Origin: Streptomyces graminilatus
GTDB lineage: Bacteria; Actinomycetota; Actinomycetes; Streptomycetales; Streptomycetaceae
NCBI RefSeq assembly: GCF_001418565.1
Contig: NZ_LIQQ01000018.1
Span: 1-32,406 of the forward strand
Direction: 5' to 3'
DNA: 32,406 nt
In this document: positions 23,681 to 31,412 of the stretch, in pieces
Numbering within the stretch: position 1 is the stretch's first letter
Layout of the letters: each line of letters starts with the position of its first letter
The notes under the pieces: model-generated
Told to the model about the DNA's origin: nothing
Seen by the model: only the letters and a program-made list of their open reading frames with translations
The model's database searches: none
Program-made: the position numbers and the translations under genes

Positions 23681-25810
23681 ATGCCGCTGATCTCCCACTC
23701 CCCGGACACCGGGGTCTGGCTGCTGACCACACCGCGCACGTCGTACGCGCTGCGGATCGACGAGACCGGCGCGCCGTGTCATCTCGCGTGGGGGCCGCGG
23801 CTGACGCTGGCGGAGGCGGGCGCGCTGGTCGTCCCGGCGCAGGACACGGCGAGCAGCTTCGAGGGCCGGCCCGCGGTGGGCGAGGAACTCCCCGTGGACG
23901 GCGGCACCCGCTACGGCCCGCCCTCGCTCCAGGTGCGCTACGCGGACTCCTCCCGTGGCTTCGAGTGGGTACCGACCGGTCACCGGGTCCTCGAACCGGC
24001 GCCCGGGGTGAGTGAGTTGGTGCTGGAATTCCGTGACCGTCTCCACCCCCTCGATGTCGCGCTGCACTACACCGTCCGCGCCGACACGGATGTCATCGAG
24101 CGCCGGACGGTGATACGCAACGCCGGTGACGAACGCGTCGACCTGCTGCGCGCCGACTCGGCCGCCTGGACGCTGCCGCCGCTGCGCGACTACCGGCTCA
24201 GCCATGTCACCGGCCAGTGGTCGGCGGAGAGCCAACTGCGGCGCGACACAATGCCGTTCGGCGAAACGGTGCTGACCAGCCGGCGCGGTATCACCAGCCA
24301 TCACGCCAACCCGTGGGTGATGGTCGACGCGGGCGGGGCGACGGAGGAGCACGGCCGGGTGTGGAGCGCCGCCCTTGCCTGGAGCGGGAGTTGGCGCATC
24401 ACCGCGCAGCGCACCCCCGACGGGCTGGCCGGGTTCACCGGCGGCGCCGGGCATGAGGGTACGAGTGTTCCGCTCGCGCCGGGCGAGGAGTTCACGACGC
24501 CGGTGTTCGCCGGGCTGTGCGTGGACGGCGGGTTCGGGGCGGCGAGCCGCGCCTGGCACGCGTACACCACGACCCATGTGCTGCCCCGGGCACGGGAGTT
24601 GGCGCCGGTGCTCTACAACTCGTGGGAGGCCACCGGTTTCGACGTCGACGAGGCGAGCCAGAAGGCGCTGGCCGAGCGGGCCGCCCTGCTCGGGGTCGAG
24701 CTGTATGTCGTCGACGACGGCTGGTTCGGGGCGCGGCGCAGTGACCGGGCGGGGCTGGGCGACTGGACGCCGACTCCGGAGCGTTTCCCGGAGGGGCTCG
24801 GCCCGCTGGCCGACTCCGTGCACCGGCTGGGGATGCGGTTCGGGATCTGGGTCGAGCCGGAGATGGTGAACCCGGACAGCGCGCTGTACCGCGAGCACCC
24901 CGACTGGGTGCTGCACGTTCCCGGCCGGGCCCGTACCGAGATGCGCAACCAGCTCGTCCTGAACTTCGCGCGGGACGACGTGGCGGACTGGGCGTACGGC
25001 TGGCTGACCCGGCTGGTCGGGGACCACGGGGTCGACTTCCTCAAGTGGGACATGAACCGCGCCTTCGGCGAGTCGGGCTGGCCGGAGCTGCGGGACGGCA
25101 ACGACCGGCTGTGGACGCGGTACGTGACGAACCTGTACGGCGTCATCGACCGGCTGCGCGCCGACCATCCGGGGCTGCGGGTGGAGACGTGCAGTGGCGG
25201 CGGCGGCCGGATCGACCTCGGCATCCTCTCCCGTACGGACCAGGCGTGGACGTCCGACAACACGGACGCGGTGGACCGGCTGGTGATCCAGCACGGCTTC
25301 GGGCAGGTGTATCCGGCGCGGGCCATGTCGGCGTGGGTGACCGACGTCCCCAACCAGCTCACCGCGCGTTCGGTGCCGCTGCGGTTCCGATTCCACGCGG
25401 CGATGTGCGGGCTGCTCGGCATCGGCGGCGACCTCACCCGCTGGTCCGAGGAGGAGCTCGCGGAGGGCGCGGAGCTGGTCGCCGACTACAAGAAGGTGCG
25501 GCATCTGGCGCAGCACGGTGAGCTGTACCGGCTGTCGGGGCCGCTCGGCGAGGAGCCGACGGTCGTGCAGTACGTCGGCGAGGACGCGGCGGAGGCCCTG
25601 GTGCTGGGCTTCAGGTACGGGCCCCGGCACGGTCTCCCCCGGATTCCGGTGCGGCTGCGGGGCCTGACGCCCGGTGCCCGGTACCGGGACGCGGGCACGG
25701 GTGCCGTCCACCACGCGAACGTGCTCGGCGAGTACGGGCTGCGGCTCGACCTCGCGCCGGGCGACTGGTCCAGCACGGCTGTGCACCTGGTGCGCGTAGA
25801 GGAGGAGTAG
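23681..25810 (+). CDS. Alpha-galactosidase, GH36
   Basis: 709 residues, a full-length bacterial GH36 enzyme that removes alpha-1,6-linked galactose from melibiose, raffinose or galactomannan. An N-terminal beta-sandwich (about 1-310) precedes the barrel, which carries YNSWEATGF, YVVDDGWFG, the nucleophile motif KWDMNR (Asp457) and the acid/base motif SDNTDAVDRL (Asp526); the 69-residue spacing is typical. ETCSGGGGR is the substrate-binding loop. A C-terminal beta domain closes the protein. No signal peptide, so it works in the cytoplasm on imported oligosaccharide. ATG 23681 has GTGAGG five bases upstream. Probably repressed by the divergent ROK protein. Confidence 0.96.
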   Translation: MPLISHSPDTGVWLLTTPRTSYALRIDETGAPCHLAWGPRLTLAEAGALVVPAQDTASSFEGRPAVGEELPVDGGTRYGPPSLQVRYADSSRGFEWVPTGHRVLEPAPGVSELVLEFRDRLHPLDVALHYTVRADTDVIERRTVIRNAGDERVDLLRADSAAWTLPPLRDYRLSHVTGQWSAESQLRRDTMPFGETVLTSRRGITSHHANPWVMVDAGGATEEHGRVWSAALAWSGSWRITAQRTPDGLAGFTGGAGHEGTSVPLAPGEEFTTPVFAGLCVDGGFGAASRAWHAYTTTHVLPRARELAPVLYNSWEATGFDVDEASQKALAERAALLGVELYVVDDGWFGARRSDRAGLGDWTPTPERFPEGLGPLADSVHRLGMRFGIWVEPEMVNPDSALYREHPDWVLHVPGRARTEMRNQLVLNFARDDVADWAYGWLTRLVGDHGVDFLKWDMNRAFGESGWPELRDGNDRLWTRYVTNLYGVIDRLRADHPGLRVETCSGGGGRIDLGILSRTDQAWTSDNTDAVDRLVIQHGFGQVYPARAMSAWVTDVPNQLTARSVPLRFRFHAAMCGLLGIGGDLTRWSEEELAEGAELVADYKKVRHLAQHGELYRLSGPLGEEPTVVQYVGEDAAEALVLGFRYGPRHGLPRIPVRLRGLTPGARYRDAGTGAVHHANVLGEYGLRLDLAPGDWSSTAVHLVRVEEE

Positions 25811-25816
25811 CGATTG

Positions 25817-25859
25817 TCCCCGGTCGGCGGGCGTCGGCGGGCGTCGGCCGGCCGGGGGA
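25817..25859. terminator. Hairpin after the alpha-galactosidase gene
   Basis: TCCCCGGTCGGC (25817-25828) pairs with GCCGGCCGGGGGA (25847-25859) with one mismatch and one extra G. The loop holds repeats of the type GGCGGGCGTC. It starts seven bases after the stop and fits a terminator for the plus-strand gene. Confidence 0.55.
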
Positions 25860-25885
25860 ACCGCGGCGGTCCGAACGTCCTTCCC

Positions 25886-25902
25886 GGCGGGCCGCGCCCG
25901 CC
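25886..25902. terminator. Hairpin at the end of the methyltransferase gene
   Basis: GGCGGGC (25886-25892), loop CGC, GCCCGCC (25896-25902): a perfect seven-pair stem immediately downstream (minus strand) of the methyltransferase stop at 25906-25908. With the hairpin at 25817-25859 it separates two convergent genes. Confidence 0.5.
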
Positions 25903-25905
25903 CGC

Positions 25906-26721
25906 CTACGGCTTGCGGGCGACCCCGCCCAGGGCGATCACCTCTCCGGTCGCGGGGGCCGTCCCGGGGTCGGGGTGCCAGTCGGTGATGGGGACGACAC
26001 CGGGGGCCAGCAGCTCCAGGCCCTCGAAGAATCCGGCCAGCTGGTCCGGGCTGCGCAGACGGTAGGGGGCGGCCCCGCTCTCGTTGTAGAGCCGGGTGGC
26101 CTCGGCGTTGGCCTTGTTGGTGTCCACGCTGTCGTTGAAGGCGAGGTAACTGCCCGACGGCAGGCCGTCCATCAGCGTGCGGACGACGGCCCGCGCCTCG
26201 TCGTAGTCGGCGATGTGCCCGCTGACCTGTATCAGGGTGAGGGCGACCGGGCGGCTGAGGTCCAGGGTGCGCGCCGCTTCCCGCAGAACGGTGCCGGGGT
26301 CGTGCAGATCGGCGTCGACGTAGTCGGTCACGCCCTCGGGGGAGCTGGTGAGCAGGGCCTCGGCGTGGGCCAGGACGAGTGGGTCGTTGTCCACGTAGAC
26401 GATGCGGGCGTCGGGGGCCACCCGCTGGGCGATCTCGTGGGTGTTGTCCGCCGTGGGCAGTCCGGTGCCGATGTCGAGAAACTGGCGGATCCCGGCCTCA
26501 CCGGCGAGCCGGCGCACGGCGCGGCCGAGGAAGGCGCGGGAGTCGCCCGCGAGGTCGGTGATGCCGGGGAAGATCTCGCGGAAGGCGTCGCCCGCCCGGT
26601 GGTCGACGGGGTAGTTGTCCTTGCCGCCGAGCCAGTAGTTCCAGATCCGGGCCGAGTGCGGCACCGTCGTGTCGATCTTCTCCGGCGTCTGCGCGCCGGG
26701 GGCGGACGAGTCCTGCGTCAC
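25906..26721 (-). CDS. SAM-dependent methyltransferase, DUF574 type
   Basis: 271 residues. The opening PHSARIWNYWLGGKDNYPVDHRAGDAF is the hallmark of the actinobacterial DUF574 (PF04672-type) methyltransferases. The SAM-binding motif I is FLDIGTGLPT, motif II is VYVDNDPLVL, and DYVDADLHDPGTVL follows. Targets of this large family are mostly unknown. A common family stretch LMLM.ILH is here TLIQVSGHI, a small variation. GTG 26721 has GAGGAGG seven bases upstream, which fixes the start. Divergent from AIM24 with 176 bases between. Confidence 0.93.
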   Translation of the reverse strand: MTQDSSAPGAQTPEKIDTTVPHSARIWNYWLGGKDNYPVDHRAGDAFREIFPGITDLAGDSRAFLGRAVRRLAGEAGIRQFLDIGTGLPTADNTHEIAQRVAPDARIVYVDNDPLVLAHAEALLTSSPEGVTDYVDADLHDPGTVLREAARTLDLSRPVALTLIQVSGHIADYDEARAVVRTLMDGLPSGSYLAFNDSVDTNKANAEATRLYNESGAAPYRLRSPDQLAGFFEGLELLAPGVVPITDWHPDPGTAPATGEVIALGGVARKP

Positions 26722-26897
26722 CGGGCAACCTCCTCGCGGGGAACCGTGGTCGGCCCCGCCCTACAACGTAGCGTCGGCGGCGCCGCCGACCACCCGCCTC
26801 CGGACAACTGGGGGCCCTGCGGCTTCCTTTGGCCGGGTTCTGTCGTTTCCGCGCGTTCTCCTGGCGGAACACGCACCCTCCGGGACACGATGCCCGT

Positions 26898-27575
26898 ATG
26901 AAGGGTGACCTCTTTTCCAGTGAGCACATGGTGCAGCCGGCCACAGCGCCCGGCATGACCGCCGAGAACGCCAAGTCCATCAAGTACGCCGTGAACGGCG
27001 AGATGTTCGCCCGGCAGGGCTCGATGATCGCCTTCCGGGGCAACCTCCAGTTCGAGCGCAAGGGGCAGGGTGTCGGCGGCATGCTGAAGCGTGCCGTCAC
27101 GGGCGAGGGCCTGCCCCTGATGGCGGTGCGCGGTCAGGGCGAGGCCTGGTTCGCGCACGAGGCGCAGAACTGCTTCATCGTCGAGATCGACCCGGGTGAC
27201 GTCTTCACGGTCAACGGCCGCAACGTGCTGTGTTTCGACGCGTCGCTGACGTACGAGATCAAGACGGTGAAGGGGGCGGGCATCAGCGGCGGGGGCCTGT
27301 TCAACAGCGTGTTCACCGGGCAGGGGCGGCTCGGGCTGGTCTGCGAGGGCAACCCGCTGGTGATACCGGTGTCGCCGCAGTATCCGGTGTACGTCGACAC
27401 GGACGCCGTCGTGGGGTGGACGGCCAGTCTCCAGACGTCGCTGCACCGTTCGCAGTCCTTCGGGTCGATGCTGCGCGGCGGTTCCGGCGAGGCCGCCCAA
27501 CTGATGCTCCAGGGCGAGGGATTCGTCGTCGTACGGCCGAGCGAGGTGACTCCGCAGAAGGCCCAGCCGCACTGA
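26898..27575 (+). CDS. AIM24 family protein
   Basis: 225 residues. It begins MKGDLFSSEHMVQPATAPGM, then FARQGSMIAFRGNLQFERKGQGVGGMLKRAVTGEGLPLMAVRGQGEAWFA and FIVEIDPGDVFTVNGRNVLCFDASLTYEIKTV: the glycine-rich beta-helical AIM24 fold. Named for a yeast mitochondrial protein; the bacterial role is unknown. ATG 26898 matches the usual family N-terminus although the upstream ribosome-binding site is weak; the longer frame from 26829 has no family-like sequence. It precedes three kinase-like genes in the same direction, with a 170-base gap. Confidence 0.9.
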   Translation: MKGDLFSSEHMVQPATAPGMTAENAKSIKYAVNGEMFARQGSMIAFRGNLQFERKGQGVGGMLKRAVTGEGLPLMAVRGQGEAWFAHEAQNCFIVEIDPGDVFTVNGRNVLCFDASLTYEIKTVKGAGISGGGLFNSVFTGQGRLGLVCEGNPLVIPVSPQYPVYVDTDAVVGWTASLQTSLHRSQSFGSMLRGGSGEAAQLMLQGEGFVVVRPSEVTPQKAQPH

Positions 27576-27745
27576 GGGCCCGCATCTCAAGGCCGGTGGA
27601 TTCCCCCATTTCCTCGTCCTCCCGCTCGCCGCAGATGAATAAAAGGAGAATCGGGCCCGGGAGTTGCAGAATATTTGAACAGACCACGTCGTACCCCTCG
27701 TACCACTGTGAAAGGTGAGAGTCAGGTGTTCAGCGAGGGATGGTC

Positions 27746-29455
27746 ATGGTCAAGGCGAACGTCTCCACACACGAGTTGGTGGCCGGCAGGTACCGACTCC
27801 TCGATGTCGTCGATCGTGAAACGAACCGGGTCTGCTGGTACGGCGAGGACACCGCGGCCGAGCGCCCGGTCGTCCTCACGCAGATCCAGCTCCCGCCCGA
27901 TCCCCGGGACCAGACCGCCCGCCGGGTGATCGCGCGGGTCACGCGCGCGTCCGAGATCCTCGGGCTGATGCTGCCCGGCCGGGTGGGCACCGTGACCGAC
28001 ATGACCGAGGAGTTCGGCACCCTGTGGACGGTCGCCAAGTGGATCGACGGCACCCCGCTCAGTGAACTCCTCGAACGGCAGGGCACGTTCAACTACGTGC
28101 GGGCGGCGCGTATCGCCCTCGAAGTGCTCGACGTGCTGGAGGCGGCGCACGGCGAGGGCATCGTGCACGCCGAACTCTCCCCCGGCCAGGTGTTCGTACG
28201 GGACCAGGGCCCGGTCGTGGTGACCGGCTTCGGCCTGGCCGGCGCCACGCCCGCGTCCCGGATCGGCGCACCCTCGTACGCCTCGCCCGAACAGGCCCAC
28301 GGCGCGCGCCCCGAGCCGTCGGACGACCTGTGGGCGCTCGGCGCGCTGCTCTTCAGGGCCGTGCAGGGGCATGCGCCCTACCCCGAGGAGTCGACGGCCG
28401 AGCTGGTGCAGTTGGTGTGTGCCGAGCCGCCCGCCTTCGCTGAGGAGTGCGGGCCGCTCAGGCCCGTCGTGGAGTCGCTGCTGCGTCAGGACCCCACCGA
28501 GCGGCTCGACTTCGAGGAGCTGAACGGCTGGCTGCGCTCCCTCGTCCGCTCGGCGCCCGAGCCGGAGGCCGGTGCGCATGTCGTCGCCGCGCCGCCCACC
28601 GATCCGCGCCGGCTGCCGATCGTGAGGCGCCGGGGCGAGCTGGTGCGCAGGCGCCGGGCAGGGCTGCCCGCGACCGAACCGCACGGCCGGCACAAGCGGG
28701 CCAGACAGGAGCCGCGGGCCCCACGCAGACTGGGCCGCAACCTGCTCCTCCTGATACTGCTCGCCCTGGCCGGGGCGATCGCGTACGCCATGTACTTCAT
28801 GCCGAAGGCCGGCAGCGACGGAGTGCGGGACGGGGAGCGGACCGGTTCCGCCGGGGAGGTCGGTGCCACGCCGGAGCAGTCGTCCGACGCCCCCGACGCG
28901 AGCAGTGAACCGCGGCCCGAGCAGACCTCGCCCGGTGGCGAGAAGGGCAACAGCGCTTCCCCGCCGGCCGGTTCGGCCGAGCCGCCGCCGGCCGACGGGC
29001 CCGCCGCCGGGTTCACCGTGCGCAACGACCCCGCGGGCTTCCGCGTCGCCGTCGCCGACGGCTGGGACCGGACGGGTAAGAACGGGCAGGGCCAAGTCGT
29101 GTACTCGCACGGCTCGTTCCAGCTCATAGTCGTGCCGGGCCGGGACACCACCAAGAAGTACGGCGCCGACCCGATGACGTACCAGCGGGAGCGGGAGTAC
29201 GAGTTGCAGCCGTTCCGCGACTCGACCTGGGCCACGTCCAGCGGGATGCGGACCATCGATGTGGGCGGACGGACCATGGCCGAGGGGCAGTTCACCTGGC
29301 AGAACAGCTCCGGCGGCGAGGTGTTCGTACGCAATCTCGCGATAGTCGTCGACGGGCGGTACCACGTGGTCCAACTGCGCGGGCCGGAGGCCGAGCGGGA
29401 CGAGGTGACCCGGCTGTACGAGCAGGCGTCGGCGACCTATCGGCCCACCGGCTGA
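27746..29455 (+). CDS. Membrane pseudokinase (STPK-like, catalytically dead) with extracellular domain
   Basis: 569 residues. Residues about 10-270 are a Ser/Thr kinase fold starting LVAGRYRLLDVVDRETNRVCWYGED, but the glycine loop is lost, the ATP lysine is Thr45 (VVLTQIQL), HRDxKxxN reads HAELSPGQ (Glu143 for Asp) and DFG reads GFG (Gly161). YASPEQA and SDDLWALGALLF are kept. A basic linker leads to one transmembrane helix (LLLLILLALAGAIAYAMYFM, about 333-352), a Ser/Pro/Glu-rich stalk, and an extracytoplasmic domain from about 420 (FTVRNDPAGFRVAVADGWDR). ATG 27746 has GAGGGA upstream; ATG 27740 is too close to it. Likely a scaffold or regulator of the adjacent kinase. Confidence 0.9.
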   Translation: MVKANVSTHELVAGRYRLLDVVDRETNRVCWYGEDTAAERPVVLTQIQLPPDPRDQTARRVIARVTRASEILGLMLPGRVGTVTDMTEEFGTLWTVAKWIDGTPLSELLERQGTFNYVRAARIALEVLDVLEAAHGEGIVHAELSPGQVFVRDQGPVVVTGFGLAGATPASRIGAPSYASPEQAHGARPEPSDDLWALGALLFRAVQGHAPYPEESTAELVQLVCAEPPAFAEECGPLRPVVESLLRQDPTERLDFEELNGWLRSLVRSAPEPEAGAHVVAAPPTDPRRLPIVRRRGELVRRRRAGLPATEPHGRHKRARQEPRAPRRLGRNLLLLILLALAGAIAYAMYFMPKAGSDGVRDGERTGSAGEVGATPEQSSDAPDASSEPRPEQTSPGGEKGNSASPPAGSAEPPPADGPAAGFTVRNDPAGFRVAVADGWDRTGKNGQGQVVYSHGSFQLIVVPGRDTTKKYGADPMTYQREREYELQPFRDSTWATSSGMRTIDVGGRTMAEGQFTWQNSSGGEVFVRNLAIVVDGRYHVVQLRGPEAERDEVTRLYEQASATYRPTG

Positions 29456-29599
29456 CCGCGCGGACCTGCCCGCCGGGCGGACGGGTCGGTGTACCGGCGG
29501 GCAGAACCGTCACAGGGCTGTCCCCGTAGGGGCCCCTGCGGTTCCCTCGGGGGAGGGCGCTCCTTAGTCTTGCCCCTGTCAAGACCATTGCGGGGAAAC

Positions 29600-31306
29600 G
29601 TGAATCAGATGCAGGGTCAGCTCCTCGCGGGGCGCTACCGGCTCGTCGATGTCATCGGCAGCGGTGGCATGGGCCGGGTGTGGCGTGCGCACGACGAGCT
29701 GTTGCACCGTGCCGTCGCCGTCAAGGAGTTGACGGCCTCGCTGTACGTGTCGGAGAGCGAGAAGGCCGTCCTGCTCGCCCGTACCCGGGCCGAGGCGCGC
29801 GCGGCGGCGCGGATCAACCACTCCGCCGTCGTCACCCTGCACGACGTGCTCGACCACGACGGCCGGCCCTGGATCGTGATGGAGCTGGTCGAGGGCAACT
29901 CGCTGGCCGACGAGGTCAAGGACACCGGCCGGGTCGAGCCGTGCGAGGCCGCCAGGATCGGCCTGTGGGTGCTGCGCGCGCTGACCGCCGCGCACACCGC
30001 CGGTGTACTGCACCGGGACGTCAAGCCCGGCAACGTACTCCTCTCCCAGGACGGCCGTGTCCTGCTCACCGACTTCGGCATAGCCCAGGTCGAGGGGGAC
30101 ACGACCATCACCCGTACGGGAGAGATCGTCGGGTCGGTCGACTATCTCGCCCCGGAACGGCTGCGCGGCGAGGCCCCCGGACCGTCCTCCGACCTGTGGG
30201 CGCTCGGCGCCACGCTGTACACGGCGGTCGAGGGCCGGTCCCCGTTCCGCCGCACCTCCCCGCTGACCACCATGCAGGCGGTCGTCGAGGACGAGCCCGC
30301 CGAGCCGCGCCACGCCGGTCCGCTCGGGCCCGTCATCACGGCGCTGCTCCTCAAGGATCCCGCCCTGCGGCCCAGAGCGGCCGAGGCCGAACGGATGCTC
30401 GCGGAGGCGGCGGAGGGGCGAGCGCCCGGCGTGGCCCAGCATTACGTGCCGACGCAGTACGACGGGTCGGTGCGGGCGCCCGCACCGGGTGAGGTCGGCA
30501 CCTTCCGGATGGTCGGGGCGACGGCCGGCGCCGACACGGCGCGGCAGGAGACCGTCACCGGCCCCGCCGCCCCGGGCCGGCCGCCCCGCCGGGGCCGTAC
30601 GACCGCCCTCGCCGCCGCGCTCGTCGTACTCCTCGGCGGGGGCGGAGCGGTCGCGCTGCACCAGTGGAGCCCGTGGAACCCGTGGACTCAGGGGACTCAG
30701 GGGACTCCGGGGACTCGGGGGGATCAGTCGGATCAGGGAGCGGGGAACGCCGGGGCCGACCCCTCGGACGATTCCTCCGCCCCTGCCCCCGGATCAGGCT
30801 CCGGCCCGGGTTCCGGGACGCCTTCCGGCCCTGCCACCGCGTCTTCCCTGCCGAAGGGCTGGGTGCGCGTCGACGATCCGGCCGGTTTCAGCCTCCCGCT
30901 GCCCAAGGGCTGGACGCGGACGGCGACGAACGGCCAGATCGACTACTCGCCCGACGGCGGGGAGCACTTCCTGCGCGTCGCCATCGACGAGTCCCCGGAC
31001 TTCGACGACCCCTATCTCCACCAGCTCGACCTGGAACGGCAGCTCAAGCGGCTCAGCGAGTACCGCAGGGTGAGCCTGGAGTCGAACGTCTACCGCGACC
31101 GCAAGGGCGCGCTCTGGGACTTCACCTGGACCGCCCTGGCCAAGGACTCGGCTTTCCCGGGGCCGCGGCGGGCCGTCGAACAGGCGTATCTCGGCCTGGA
31201 CGGAGCCGAGTACGTCATCTACATGTCCGCCCCGGCGGCCGACTGGGCGACCGCGAACGAGCGGTTCACGGTGGTGCTGCGCGGATGGCGGCCGAAGTCC
31301 GGGTGA
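29600..31306 (+). CDS. Transmembrane Ser/Thr protein kinase (PknB-like)
   Basis: 568 residues. Active-looking kinase domain (about 10-275): glycine loop IGSGGMGRVW, VAVKEL with Lys42, HRDVKPGN with Asp140, DFG with Asp158, and YLAPERL. A linker leads to one transmembrane helix (TTALAAALVVLLGGGGAVAL, about 333-352), a low-complexity stalk and an extracytoplasmic domain from about 415 (GWVRVDDPAGFSLPLPKGWTR). No PASTA repeats, so it is not the cell-wall-sensing PknB proper. GTG 29600 has GGGGAAA upstream; ATG 29609 is an alternative. Length, order and outer domain match the pseudokinase just before it, implying duplication. Confidence 0.95.
   Translation: MNQMQGQLLAGRYRLVDVIGSGGMGRVWRAHDELLHRAVAVKELTASLYVSESEKAVLLARTRAEARAAARINHSAVVTLHDVLDHDGRPWIVMELVEGNSLADEVKDTGRVEPCEAARIGLWVLRALTAAHTAGVLHRDVKPGNVLLSQDGRVLLTDFGIAQVEGDTTITRTGEIVGSVDYLAPERLRGEAPGPSSDLWALGATLYTAVEGRSPFRRTSPLTTMQAVVEDEPAEPRHAGPLGPVITALLLKDPALRPRAAEAERMLAEAAEGRAPGVAQHYVPTQYDGSVRAPAPGEVGTFRMVGATAGADTARQETVTGPAAPGRPPRRGRTTALAAALVVLLGGGGAVALHQWSPWNPWTQGTQGTPGTRGDQSDQGAGNAGADPSDDSSAPAPGSGSGPGSGTPSGPATASSLPKGWVRVDDPAGFSLPLPKGWTRTATNGQIDYSPDGGEHFLRVAIDESPDFDDPYLHQLDLERQLKRLSEYRRVSLESNVYRDRKGALWDFTWTALAKDSAFPGPRRAVEQAYLGLDGAEYVIYMSAPAADWATANERFTVVLRGWRPKSG
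30682..30717 (+). repeat. Four 9-bp repeats in the kinase stalk
   Basis: GTGGACTCA, GGGGACTCA, GGGGACTCC and GGGGACTCG lie head to tail just after the transmembrane helix codons. Each unit is three codons, so the number can change in frame; the protein reads TQGTQGTPGTRG. Slippage would alter stalk length outside the membrane. Confidence 0.8.
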
Positions 31307-31412
31307 CCGTGGCCCCTGCCCCGAGGGCCCGGTACGGCCGGTACGGCGGATGTCGGTCATCAGTCGCCCACCGTCCCGGAGCCCCGTCCTCCGGTGCGGC
31401 ATGATGAGGCTC

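Noticed and set aside
27635..27718. 27-codon open frame (MNKRRIGPGSCRIFEQTTSY...) before the pseudokinase gene
   Set aside because: No ribosome-binding site and codon use unlike the neighbours; the AT-rich stretch is better explained as a promoter region. A leader peptide is not excluded.
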